Shown: positions 17,401 through 26,551 of the stretch, in pieces
Numbering within the stretch: position 1 is the first letter of the stretch
Layout of the letters: each line of letters starts with the position of its first letter
From: Subtercola frigoramans
Lineage (GTDB): Bacteria > Actinomycetota > Actinomycetes > Actinomycetales > Microbacteriaceae
Assembly: GCF_016907385.1 (NCBI RefSeq)
Contig: NZ_JAFBBU010000001.1
Location: 3,100,001-3,164,000 of the forward strand
Length of the DNA stretch: 64,000 nt
Reading direction: 5' to 3'
The notes under the pieces: model-generated
What the model was told of the DNA's origin: nothing
Databases searched by the model: none
The model's input: only the letters and a program-made list of their open reading frames with translations
Position numbers and translations under genes: made by a program

Positions 17401-17657
17401 GAAGTGGGCTTCTGCGAGTTGCCGCGACGCAGCTGCGCCGAACGCACCGTGCGAAGTGGTTTGGTGACCTTCCAGGAGAGCGTCTGCTCCATCGCCGACA
17501 CCGCCAGGGACCCGAAATGTTCGGCGGTCAGCCATTGGCCGACGGCCCGGTTCGCGATGGCGTCGAGCTCGGCCTGGAGCGCATCGCGCTCGTTCTCGAG
17601 CTCGACCACACGTTCGCTGAGCGGGTCAGGAGTGGGTTCGACACGGTGTTCTGGCAC
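17397..17657 (-). CDS. 86-residue coiled-coil protein with SWK-T-PLR motif
   Basis: A small protein starting at GTG 17657, with no Shine-Dalgarno sequence but a perfect TATAAT 6 bases upstream. Residues about 15-40 (ERVVELENERDALQAELDAI) are a strong coiled coil; the end carries LSWKVTKPLRTVRSAQLRR. Its stop overlaps the GTG of glycosyltransferase B1 (GTGA). The same LSW-(R/K)-x-T-x-PLR segment is fused directly to the N terminus of paralogue B3 (28184-29917) and ends the FkbM methyltransferase. It may therefore be a detachable module that docks enzymes to the membrane, the exporter or each other. No catalytic residues are visible. A frameshift splitting one larger gene is possible but not needed, because the overlap is a normal coupled one. 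Confidence 0.7.
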   Translation of the reverse strand: MPEHRVEPTPDPLSERVVELENERDALQAELDAIANRAVGQWLTAEHFGSLAVSAMEQTLSWKVTKPLRTVRSAQLRRGNSQKPTS

Positions 17658-17663
17658 TGGCCA

Positions 17664-17669
17664 ATTATA
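17664..17669 (-). promoter_or_regulatory. Consensus -10 box (TATAAT) before the 86-residue gene
   Basis: TATAAT on the minus strand, overlapping the GtrA stop codon, is separated from the GTG start by only TGGCCA. This is the arrangement of a leaderless promoter internal to the operon. No good -35 is visible at 17 bases. Confidence 0.45.
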
Positions 17670-18258
17670 GATGGCGCCTCTTGCGCGCGGCCTCTGCCTG
17701 TGCGGCCGCGTCGTCTTCGAAGAGCGCCGCTGCGCCGACCTCGGCCTTCTGCTCGGCATCGAGGTGATCGCTGTCACGTTCAGCGTCGGAATCGGCGGGT
17801 GCCGTGCGGTGGTGAGCAAAGACCCAGTAGCGGTAGAGGGCGAAGCGGAAGATCGTTGCGAGGACCGTTCCAATGAGCTGCGACGAAATGTTGTCGGCCA
17901 GAAGGGACTGAAAGCCGAGCACATAATGGCTGACCCACAGGCACAACAGGTTGATCAGCAGGCCGGAGACAGCGACGACGGAGAACTCGAGCAGCTCACG
18001 GAGGTAGTTCGCTCGGCGATGTTCGCGAAAAGTCCAGTACCTGTTGCCGAACCAGGTGACGACCGTGGCCACAGCGACGGCGACGACCTTGGCCCAGAGC
18101 GGGCCCGACAGAAAGTGATCGTTGCCGATGCCGTTTATCAGGAGCCAGTTGAAGACGGCGAAATCGACAACGAACCCGATTGCACCGACCACCCCGAACT
18201 TGAAGAGATAGCGCAGGAGTTGGTCATAGACCCTCGAGACGAACGCGATCACTTGCAC
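17665..18258 (-). CDS. GtrA family membrane protein
   Basis: A 197-residue protein with four membrane spans in the GtrA pattern: LRYLFKFGVVGAIGFVVDFA, a second span with WAKVVAVAVATVVTWFGNRYWTF, then two more ending in IFRFALYRYWVF. The Asn-Arg-Tyr-Trp-Thr-Phe-Arg motif is the family hallmark. A hydrophilic acidic tail of about 45 residues follows. GtrA proteins are thought to help translocate polyprenyl-phosphate sugars, supplying GT-C enzymes outside the membrane. The start may be GTG 18258 or GTG 18252; the latter would overlap the DUF4012 stop as GTGA. A second GtrA gene is at 45245-45766. Confidence 0.9.
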   Translation of the reverse strand: MQVIAFVSRVYDQLLRYLFKFGVVGAIGFVVDFAVFNWLLINGIGNDHFLSGPLWAKVVAVAVATVVTWFGNRYWTFREHRRANYLRELLEFSVVAVSGLLINLLCLWVSHYVLGFQSLLADNISSQLIGTVLATIFRFALYRYWVFAHHRTAPADSDAERDSDHLDAEQKAEVGAAALFEDDAAAQAEAARKRRHL

Positions 18259-20144
18259 CCCGCTGCGGTGGCCGTCGCGACCGTCGGGTTCATCATCGGC
18301 GTGGACTGCAGGATGGGTGGGCCGTAGGTGCCAGCTGCACCCTGGAATGTCGCCGTCACGGTGTTGGTCTCGCCAGGGGCGAGGTCGACTTGGAATCGTG
18401 CGACAGGCCGACCCAGATCGCTCGCACTACTCAGAACGGTTGCCGACACGCTGGTGTCACCCGCCGAGGTGGCTGTGACTGCGGCCCCGACCGGCCCGTA
18501 GACGAAAACCTGGGTGCTGAACTTGGCTCCCTTGAATTTCGCCCCCGTGACGAACGGGGCGAGTGTCGCCGCTTCCTCCGGCGTGATGGTGGAGTGCAGG
18601 GTCGCCGTCATGGTGAACGTGGGATTCTGGGGGTTCTGGCACACGTCGGTCGTGAAATCAGTCGCCGTCGCCAGCCAATAATCGGTCTTCGACACGCTTA
18701 CGTCGCGAAAGTACGTGCCGACCACCGTCGATTTCGAGTTGTCGGTCGGGAGCACCCCCTGGAGCTTCGACCCGTCCATCAGTTTCTGCTCCTCGGCCAC
18801 GGGGCTCCACGCCATGATGTTGCCCGTGTCGATGGCTTTGTTCACAGCCGTGAGCAGGGTCTGCGGGTCGGCCGATGTCGACGTGAGTCCCGAGAAGATG
18901 GACTTCGCCGCGTCAGCGAAGAAGATGTCGGTCTGCGCCTGGATTTCGCTCTCGGGGTATCTCAGGTAGATGTCGTGCAACAGCAGCGGCACGGCATTCT
19001 GCCCGGTGATCTGCTCCCCCGAAGCGAGGGTGACCGGGCCGGTCGCGTCGAGGATGTACCCCAGGGCGATCGGGTCGATCGAGATGACCCCGTCGACCTT
19101 CTCGCTCTTGTACTTCTCCCACCACGCCTTGATGCTCTCTCCTGCCGTGGGGAAGTCCGGCCGCGCTGTGGACCAGTTCAGCGTGGAGTTGATACCGGTG
19201 CTGAAGATGTTGATCAGGTTCTGGTCCATCTCCCTGACCGGCCCGTCGTTGGTCGGGAAGTTCTGGCTCGACCCCTGGTCGGTGATGCCGAACGCTCCGT
19301 TGTCGACGGTCAGCAAGGAGAGCGAGGCAGGGCCACCGCCCAGGGCTGTCGTTTCGGCGTTGTTGAGGAAGGCGAGCACGTAGTGCCGCGTACCGTTCAT
19401 GCCGAGCACGTTCTCAGCGGTGGCGAGCGTGGTGCGAACCTTGCCGATCTGGTCGTGCGCCTTCGTCAGAGCGCTCGTCATCAGCTTCTGGGCCGAACCG
19501 ATCTGCCCGACCGTGTTCGCGGTGTCGATGGATGCCACGGCAGCCTGTTGGGCGACGATCGCCGCGTCGGCACTCGCCAGCGTCGCGTCTCCCGTTGTCA
19601 GCAACGCCGTGTTGAACTTTCCGTTCGACGGTCTGATTGAATCAGGCGTGAGCCCAGCCGAGAAGTCAACCACGGGCATCAGCGCCTGGCTGCCCAAGTT
19701 GTCGAGAGCCGTCGAGAGTTCCCGCACGGCCGTCAGGTTGGGCCCGACAATGGGCACCCCCTCGGCGAAGCCGTACAGGGGATCATCCGTGTGCACTCGC
19801 GCATCGTGCGCGGCGTCGGCAAACTCTTTCGCCGATGCCGCGAGCCCGGTTGTGTCAAGTGACGCGAGCTGGGTCTGGATCTTCGACACGGAACCCTGCG
19901 CGGACTCCAATGCGGACTTCGCCTGCAACGCCTGGAACGCGACCCAGCCGATGGCACACCCCAAGCCGATGACGACGACAGCGATCGACGACCAGACGAT
20001 CACTCGACGGCGGCGTTTCGTGTGGCGGCGTTCCGGGTGGCCAGCCGGATCACTCGCCGCGCGCCGCTGCTCCCGTCGGCTCAACTCGGGTTGTGTCGGT
20101 TCGGGAGCAACAGAGTCGGTGTCTGCAGATTCGATGCTCGGCAC
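18249..20144 (-). CDS. DUF4012 domain-containing membrane-anchored protein
   Basis: A 631-residue protein with a basic cytoplasmic N terminus (RREQRRAASDPAGHPERR), one membrane span near residues 48-70, a coiled-coil segment, and a long extracytoplasmic part matching DUF4012: VLGMNGTRHYVLAFLNNAETTALGGGPAS, DGVISIDPIALGYILDATGPV, and a C-terminal beta domain. DUF4012 proteins are common in actinobacterial polysaccharide loci; their function is unknown. It heads a probable operon with GtrA, the 86-residue gene and two glycosyltransferases. Start is uncertain: GTG 20144 overlaps the only AAGGAG, which sits 8 bases before an in-frame ATC. An AUC start is possible but rare. Confidence 0.87.
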   Translation of the reverse strand: MPSIESADTDSVAPEPTQPELSRREQRRAASDPAGHPERRHTKRRRRVIVWSSIAVVVIGLGCAIGWVAFQALQAKSALESAQGSVSKIQTQLASLDTTGLAASAKEFADAAHDARVHTDDPLYGFAEGVPIVGPNLTAVRELSTALDNLGSQALMPVVDFSAGLTPDSIRPSNGKFNTALLTTGDATLASADAAIVAQQAAVASIDTANTVGQIGSAQKLMTSALTKAHDQIGKVRTTLATAENVLGMNGTRHYVLAFLNNAETTALGGGPASLSLLTVDNGAFGITDQGSSQNFPTNDGPVREMDQNLINIFSTGINSTLNWSTARPDFPTAGESIKAWWEKYKSEKVDGVISIDPIALGYILDATGPVTLASGEQITGQNAVPLLLHDIYLRYPESEIQAQTDIFFADAAKSIFSGLTSTSADPQTLLTAVNKAIDTGNIMAWSPVAEEQKLMDGSKLQGVLPTDNSKSTVVGTYFRDVSVSKTDYWLATATDFTTDVCQNPQNPTFTMTATLHSTITPEEAATLAPFVTGAKFKGAKFSTQVFVYGPVGAAVTATSAGDTSVSATVLSSASDLGRPVARFQVDLAPGETNTVTATFQGAAGTYGPPILQSTPMMNPTVATATAAGCK

Positions 20145-20354
20145 TCCTTGGGAAGCGAATTACGGGAATGTCGGGGCCCGCGCTCTGCCTGGCTCGCCCA
20201 GCACTCTCCCCCACGGGTGACACCACTTTAGCAAGCGCCGCCATTCTGACCCTGAGATTCAGCAGAGCGGAAGCGCAATCCGCACCCGACGACCGCAGCG
20301 CTCCTTCACCTTCTGCCCGTCGCCGAACACGGTCAGCGTCCCTGAGTAGTACGT

Positions 20355-22292
20355 CTAGACCCGGCCGACCCGCTTCCGCACGATGCGCAGCGCCGCCTTC
20401 GACGCCGGCACTACGCCCATTTCGCGCGAGCGGGCGACGAAGAACACCGCCAACGGCCCGAGCTTGGACACCTTGTTGACCAGGGAATTGCGTCGGGCCT
20501 CCTGCACGCGATGCGTTTCGGTGACCCCCGTGAACCATGATTCGAGCTGGTGCACGGTCGAGCCCGCCACCAGTGCGGAGTTCGAGATGGATGCACGGCC
20601 AGAGTGGGCAAGGCTGGCCACAGAGCCGACGGCAGAACGGGCATCCGGCAGGCCACCGTGACTTCGCCGATCGTGATCGTCGGCCAGCTCTCGGAGCGAC
20701 GGCTCAACCAGCGTCGACCACAGCTCGGCTGCATACTCGTCCCAGGTGCGGAACGATCTCTCCGCGGCTTCCTTGCGCAACCGTGCGTAGAGCGTGTCAT
20801 CGAGCAGCAACGACTTCATCGCAACCCGGAGCGCTTCGTCATCCCGTGCGTCGACGGCCACGCATCCACCGCCCGCCGCAGCCTCGCGGAGGCTGCCATG
20901 GTCGGCCGTGATGACCGGCGTGCCAAGCGCAAGAGACTCAGCGACGGGAAGGCCGAAACCCTCGTGAAGCGAAGGGAAGACGCAGAATCGGGCCTCACGG
21001 TATGAGTCGAGGAGAACTGCATCACTAGCTCCCCGGAGCACCTCGACCTCGCGACCGCCCGCCCGCAGCCGACGGAGCTCGGCGTCGAAGCGGTGCACGC
21101 TGGCGGAACTCCCCCCACCGATGAACCGGAGACGGAAGCGCACGCCCTCTGCCCAGAGCTGCTGGGCGGCGAACAGAATCGCAGCATGGTTCTTGCGTGG
21201 CTCCTGGCTGCCGACCACGAGGACGAGTGGGCTCTGGTCAGCCGAGGGGGCCGGCGTCACTGACGCGGGCGACGGGGATGTCTGAGTCGGGGCGTTCATG
21301 GCCAGCGGAACCGGGGTCACCTGGGGCCCCGCCATCCCCTGGGCGCTCAACGCCGAGGCGAAGCCGGAGAACTCGTCAGCGGCAGAGATACTCACGCCGG
21401 CAAGTCGACGGGAGTGCTTCACGACGGTCAGATAGCGGGCGAAGCGTTCGATCTCGGCCGTCTCCTGGCTGTCAGAACTCACGATCGGAATCATGTCGTG
21501 ACCCACCATCACGACCAGATTGCCCGACACCGCGGCCACCGCAGACAGAGGTTCGGCAACAGCGTGCTGGGCCACCTCGATCTCGACCACGACGCTGTCC
21601 ACAGGCACGATCGTGACGCGTGACGCTGCGCCGCCCCCACCTGTTGCAGCGGTGGCTCCCTCGCTCTTCGGCCGCGCGGAGTGACGCGCCCAATCCGTGG
21701 TGCGGGTGACCTCCGTCGCGACGAGTCGGCGCAGCCCGGAGTTGTCGTCGTTCCAGCACACCAGCGTGATGTCGCGCGCGACGTGCCATCTCGAAGCCGT
21801 CTCGCGGAGCACCCGCTGCACACCGGTGTTGTGGTCGAACCGGGCACTGAAGTCGGCATCGAGAATCACCGCACCCGGGACCACTTCTATACGGTCATCC
21901 AGATGATAGGAGCGCAGGATGATCGGCTCGAGCGCCGCGAGAACGTCGCCGAGCTCCTCGCCAGGTGCTGCGAGGCGCAGCGCACGCCGCACCGATCGGT
22001 GTTCATCGAGGGTGGGGTAGACCGCCGTGAACCCGACAATGAGCAACCACACATCACGATCCAGCGAAGATCCGGGGGCCGAACCTGAGACAACGCGCAG
22101 AATCTCCATAGCCTGGATGCCTGGATCCAGGTCGTTGCTCTGCGCGATGTTCGGGTCCACGGAGCCGGTCACGTGAGGTGCGATGGCCCGCAGGCGACTC
22201 GCGAGCGAGCCGACGTGCGGAGACCCCGCAGTCCGGGATGCTGCACTGACCAGCGGGCCTGTGGCGTCGGCTGATCCTGAGCTGTCGGACAC
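20355..22292 (-). CDS. Glycosyltransferase family 4-like, paralogue B2 with C-terminal extension
   Basis: A 645-residue protein, the longest of the local family. The N-terminal half has LASRLRAIAPHV, then AVILDADFSARFDHNTGVQRVLRET and GNLVVMVGHDMIPI. The donor domain carries LVVGSQEPRKNHAAILFAA and SLHEGFGLPVAESLALGTPVI. About 110 extra residues follow the GT domain, ending in a basic helix (ALRIVRKRVGRV), which resembles the tail of the FkbM protein. I chose GTG 22292 because GGAAGGGG is just upstream; ATG 22319 and 22316 have no ribosome site. It is transcribed away from gmd across a short divergent region. Specificity is unknown. Confidence 0.86.
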   Translation of the reverse strand: MSDSSGSADATGPLVSAASRTAGSPHVGSLASRLRAIAPHVTGSVDPNIAQSNDLDPGIQAMEILRVVSGSAPGSSLDRDVWLLIVGFTAVYPTLDEHRSVRRALRLAAPGEELGDVLAALEPIILRSYHLDDRIEVVPGAVILDADFSARFDHNTGVQRVLRETASRWHVARDITLVCWNDDNSGLRRLVATEVTRTTDWARHSARPKSEGATAATGGGGAASRVTIVPVDSVVVEIEVAQHAVAEPLSAVAAVSGNLVVMVGHDMIPIVSSDSQETAEIERFARYLTVVKHSRRLAGVSISAADEFSGFASALSAQGMAGPQVTPVPLAMNAPTQTSPSPASVTPAPSADQSPLVLVVGSQEPRKNHAAILFAAQQLWAEGVRFRLRFIGGGSSASVHRFDAELRRLRAGGREVEVLRGASDAVLLDSYREARFCVFPSLHEGFGLPVAESLALGTPVITADHGSLREAAAGGGCVAVDARDDEALRVAMKSLLLDDTLYARLRKEAAERSFRTWDEYAAELWSTLVEPSLRELADDHDRRSHGGLPDARSAVGSVASLAHSGRASISNSALVAGSTVHQLESWFTGVTETHRVQEARRNSLVNKVSKLGPLAVFFVARSREMGVVPASKAALRIVRKRVGRV

Positions 22293-22419
22293 GGCACCCC
22301 TTCCCGGATCACGCATCATGGAATACTAGTTGATCGACTGGCCCCAGTAACATGGGCTGTCGCACACGACACGTCGCAGATTCACCTCCGCGCTCAGATT
22401 CACAGATAAACGAGGAATT

Positions 22420-23406
<987 letters not shown>

Positions 23407-23482
23407 ACTAATCTCAGGAGGCCTGCTGGCGCAGGCTCCCTCCCGTTCTGAACCACCGACAACGAAGGATGATCGACACCCC

Positions 23483-24445
23483 GTGCCAGTCGCTCTGATC
23501 ACCGGAATCTCGGGCCAGGACGGCTCGTACCTCGCCCAGTCGCTGCTCGCCGACGGCTACGAGGTGCACGGCATCGTTCGGAAGCCCGCAGAGGAGAACC
23601 TCGCCGCGATCGGCGAGAGCTCCAGGCTCACTCTGCATCGAACGGACCTACTGGCTCCCGGTGCACTGGAAGACCTCGTCGCTGATGTGAAGCCGAACGA
23701 GCTCTACAGCCTCGCCGCGGTGAGCAGTGTCTTCGAGTCGTGGCGGAGCCCCGTGCAGACCGGCGAGATCAACGGGCAGGTGGTCGTGCGGTTGCTCGAC
23801 AGCGCGTTCCGCCTGCACGAGACCGGGCACGACGTGCGGGTGCTGCACGCCTCGAGCGCGGAGGTCTTCGGCCAGACCGAGGTGTCACCGCAGACCGAGA
23901 ACACCCCCATCAGGCCGTCTTCGCCCTACGGCGCATCGAAGGCCTACGCCCATCTCTCCGTCGGGGTGTTCCGCGGGCGGGGTGTGCACGCCTCGAACTG
24001 CATTCTCTACAACCACGAATCACCGCGAAGGCCAGAGAACTTCGTCACCCGCAAGATCACGGCGAGTGTCGCCCGCATCAGCAGGGGCCTGCAGGACGGT
24101 ATCGAACTCGGCAACCTCGACGCCCGCCGCGACTGGGGCTGGGCCCCGGACTATGTCGACGCGATGCGCCGTGCCGTCACCGCGCCCCGCGGCGGCGACT
24201 ACATCGTCGCGACCGGCGTCTCGCACACCATCCACGACTTCCTCGACGCAGCCTTCGCTCGCGTGGGCATCACCGACTGGTCGGGCCTCGTCACCCAGAA
24301 CCCCGAATTCGTGCGCCCTGTCGACCCCGCCGAGCAGCGCGGCGACGCCACGAAAGCCCGCGACGAGCTCGGCTGGACCCCCACCACCGGCTTCACCACC
24401 ATCGTCGAACGCATGGTCGACAATGACCTCGAACTCCTTGCGTGA
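23483..24445 (+). CDS. GMD-type SDR, second copy; possible dehydratase or 4-reductase
   Basis: A 320-residue paralogue of the preceding gene. It keeps TGISGQDGSYL, the residues Ser125 and Glu127 (ASSAEVFG), Tyr149 and Lys153 (SPYGASK), NHESPRRPENFVTRKI and LGNLDARRDWGWAPDYV, so it is GMD-like rather than a typical GDP-6-deoxymannose reductase (RMD). Either the cell has two dehydratases or this copy has taken over the 4-keto reduction needed to finish a GDP-6-deoxyhexose; no clear RMD gene is otherwise present. Its GTG start at 23483 lacks a strong ribosome site. The 3' end overlaps the next gene by 23 bases, implying coupling. Confidence 0.85.
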   Translation: MPVALITGISGQDGSYLAQSLLADGYEVHGIVRKPAEENLAAIGESSRLTLHRTDLLAPGALEDLVADVKPNELYSLAAVSSVFESWRSPVQTGEINGQVVVRLLDSAFRLHETGHDVRVLHASSAEVFGQTEVSPQTENTPIRPSSPYGASKAYAHLSVGVFRGRGVHASNCILYNHESPRRPENFVTRKITASVARISRGLQDGIELGNLDARRDWGWAPDYVDAMRRAVTAPRGGDYIVATGVSHTIHDFLDAAFARVGITDWSGLVTQNPEFVRPVDPAEQRGDATKARDELGWTPTTGFTTIVERMVDNDLELLA

Positions 24446-25670
24446 CACCCGTAGCCCGAAAGGCTTCAGCCGGCCGCTGACCGTGCTTCTCGATGCCACA
24501 TCGATCCCTGCCAACCGCGGCGGCGTCGGCCGCTACGTCGAGAACCTGGTCCCTGAGCTGGTGAAGCTCGGCGTCGCCCTTGTCGTCGTGTGCCAACCCC
24601 GAGACCGCGAGACCTTCGAGTCAGCGGGCGTGCAGCAGGTCGTTGTGATGCCAACCTGGGGTTCCCGCGCCCCCGGCAGGTTCGTCTGGGAACAGCTGAG
24701 ACTGCCCTCTCTTGCCCGCGCAGTCGGGGCCACGGTCATCCACTCACCGCACTACACCTTCCCGCTCTTCACGCGGCGGGCACGCGTGGTGACCATCCAC
24801 GACCTCACGTTCTTCAGCGACCCCGAGCTGCACTCGCGACTCAAGGGCGTGTTCTTCCGCAGCTGGATCCGGCTCGCGAAAGCCCTGCGCGTGACGGTGG
24901 TGACCCCGAGCGGGGCGACCGCCGACGAGTTCCGCCGCGTCACCGGGGCGCGTGACTCGCGCGTCTTCGCCGCGCAACTGGGCTACGACACTGCGGTCTT
25001 CCATCAGCCGAGTACCGATGAACTGGCGGAGTTCCGCGCGTCACTCGACCCCTCGCCGCGCGAGTGGGTCGCGTTCCTCGGCACCCTCGAGCCCCGCAAG
25101 AACGTGCCGGCACTCGTGCGCGCCTTCGTCTCGGCAACAGCATCCGTTGGCCTTGATCGACCGGCGCTGCTGCTCGCCGGCGGCGCCGGCTGGGACACCT
25201 CGGTCGCCGACGCGGTCGCAGAGGCACACGCCGCCGGCCGCGACGTGCGCACCCTCGGCTACCTGCCGATCGGGCACCTCCGGTCGCTTCTCGGCGGCGC
25301 GGTCGTGACCGCCTACCCGAGTCTCGGCGAAGGCTTCGGCCTGCCGGTGCTCGAAGCCATGGCCAGCGGCTCAGCCGTGCTCACCACGCGCCGGCTCTCC
25401 CTTCCCGAAGTGGGCGGCGACGCTGTGGCGTACTGCGATGTGGATGAGGCCAGTATCGCCGAAGCACTCGCTGGGCTGCTGACGAATCCGGTGGAACGGC
25501 GTCAACTGGCCGAAGCAGGCCTGAAGCGTGCGACACAGTTCTCGTGGCACGCCTGTGCGGTGGAGCACCGGCGTGCGTATTCAGCAGCGCTCACCGGCCT
25601 GGCGCCCCGCGGTGTTGCATCCAGCAGTGCCGCACCCGACAGCGCAGCACCTCGAGCGGAGGCGACATGA
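24423..25670 (+). CDS. Glycosyltransferase family 4 (mannosyl/rhamnosyltransferase-like)
   Basis: A 415-residue GT-B enzyme. The N domain opens TVLLDATSIPANRGGVGRYV, the glycine-rich acceptor loop of GT4 enzymes, and has VTIHDLTFF near residue 122. The donor domain has FLGTLEPRKNVPALVRAF and SLGEGFGLPVLEAMASG with the E-x7-E motif. I chose ATG 24423, inside the end of the upstream gene; the frame is open much further upstream but that is the shadow of the SDR gene. The last 25 residues are Ala/Ser/Pro-rich. Its stop overlaps the next start (ATGA). The likely donor is the GDP-6-deoxyhexose or GDP-mannose made upstream, by context only. Confidence 0.9.
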   Translation: MTSNSLRDTRSPKGFSRPLTVLLDATSIPANRGGVGRYVENLVPELVKLGVALVVVCQPRDRETFESAGVQQVVVMPTWGSRAPGRFVWEQLRLPSLARAVGATVIHSPHYTFPLFTRRARVVTIHDLTFFSDPELHSRLKGVFFRSWIRLAKALRVTVVTPSGATADEFRRVTGARDSRVFAAQLGYDTAVFHQPSTDELAEFRASLDPSPREWVAFLGTLEPRKNVPALVRAFVSATASVGLDRPALLLAGGAGWDTSVADAVAEAHAAGRDVRTLGYLPIGHLRSLLGGAVVTAYPSLGEGFGLPVLEAMASGSAVLTTRRLSLPEVGGDAVAYCDVDEASIAEALAGLLTNPVERRQLAEAGLKRATQFSWHACAVEHRRAYSAALTGLAPRGVASSSAAPDSAAPRAEAT

Positions 25671-26551
25671 GCAGCACCATCTCCCTCGTGACCGTGAGTT
25701 ACTTCTCGGGAGACGACGTCGTCACCTGCCTGAACTCGGTGCCGGAGGCCAGCATCCGGCACCTGGACATCATTGTCGTGAACAATGCCGCGGCGGATGA
25801 CCTGCGGCCCACTCTCGAGCAATTCGAAGGGCCCGACTCTCGCACTGGCGACCTCACGCTGCTCGAACCGAAAGCCAACCTCGGCTACGGCGGCGCAGTC
25901 AACTTCGCGGCGGCGCGGCTGGCACCCGAGATCGAGTGGATCCTCGTCACCAACCCCGACGTCACGTTCACTCCCGGTAGCATCGACGCTCTACTCGCGG
26001 TTGCCGAAGCCGACGACCGAATCGGGATGGTCGGCCCCCGCATCACGAACGACGACGGGTCGATCTACCCCTCGGCCCGCGACCTGCCCTCGCTCACCGT
26101 CGGTGCCGGGCACGCCGTGCTGCACCGTATCTGGCCGGGAAACCCCTGGTCGAAGAGGTACCTCCGGGCAGACAAATCCCACTCGGCACAGACCGAGCCG
26201 GTGCAGTCGGGATGGCTCTCCGGCGCCTGCATGCTCGTGCGCCGGGCCGCCTTCGAGCAGGTTGGCGGGTTCGACGACCGCTTCTTCATGTACTTCGAAG
26301 ACGTCGACCTCGGCGAACGGATCGGCAACGCCGGCTGGAAGGTGCTCTACGTGCCCACCGCCACAGTCGGTCACGCAGGTGGTACCTCCACCGCAGCCCA
26401 CTCGGCCGCGATGACCAGAGCGCACCACCGGAGCGCCTACCGGTACCTCGCGAAGCGCTACCACCAGTGGTACCTGCTGCCGGTTCGCCTAGCGCTTCGT
26501 CTGGGGCTGTTTCTCAGGGCACTCGTGGGTACAGTGAGAAATCATGGCTGA
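25667..26551 (+). CDS. Family 2 glycosyltransferase (rhamnosyltransferase-like)
   Basis: A 294-residue GT-A enzyme. It begins ISLVTVSYFSGDDVVTCLNS, has KANLGYGGAVNFAA (about 67-80), VTNPDVTF, where the Asp-containing motif binds metal and nucleotide sugar, and GACMLVRRAAFEQVGGFDDRFFMYFEDVDLGERI, typical of WbbL-like rhamnosyltransferases. A short amphipathic or membrane-proximal C terminus follows. The ATG at 25667 overlaps the upstream stop (ATGA) and its own end overlaps the next gene by 8 bases. It probably adds a deoxyhexose to the lipid-linked glycan at the inner face of the membrane. Confidence 0.9.
   Translation: MSSTISLVTVSYFSGDDVVTCLNSVPEASIRHLDIIVVNNAAADDLRPTLEQFEGPDSRTGDLTLLEPKANLGYGGAVNFAAARLAPEIEWILVTNPDVTFTPGSIDALLAVAEADDRIGMVGPRITNDDGSIYPSARDLPSLTVGAGHAVLHRIWPGNPWSKRYLRADKSHSAQTEPVQSGWLSGACMLVRRAAFEQVGGFDDRFFMYFEDVDLGERIGNAGWKVLYVPTATVGHAGGTSTAAHSAAMTRAHHRSAYRYLAKRYHQWYLLPVRLALRLGLFLRALVGTVRNHG

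Noticed and set aside
17400..17535. Upstream extension of glycosyltransferase B1 to ATG 17535
   Set aside because: It lies inside the 86-residue gene, has no match to B2 or B3, and GTG 17400 has a typical GTGA overlap.
23727..24422. N-terminal extension of the GT4 protein at 24423
   Set aside because: This stretch is the SDR gene read in another frame (Arg/Ser/Thr/Pro-rich). The GT fold begins after ATG 24423.
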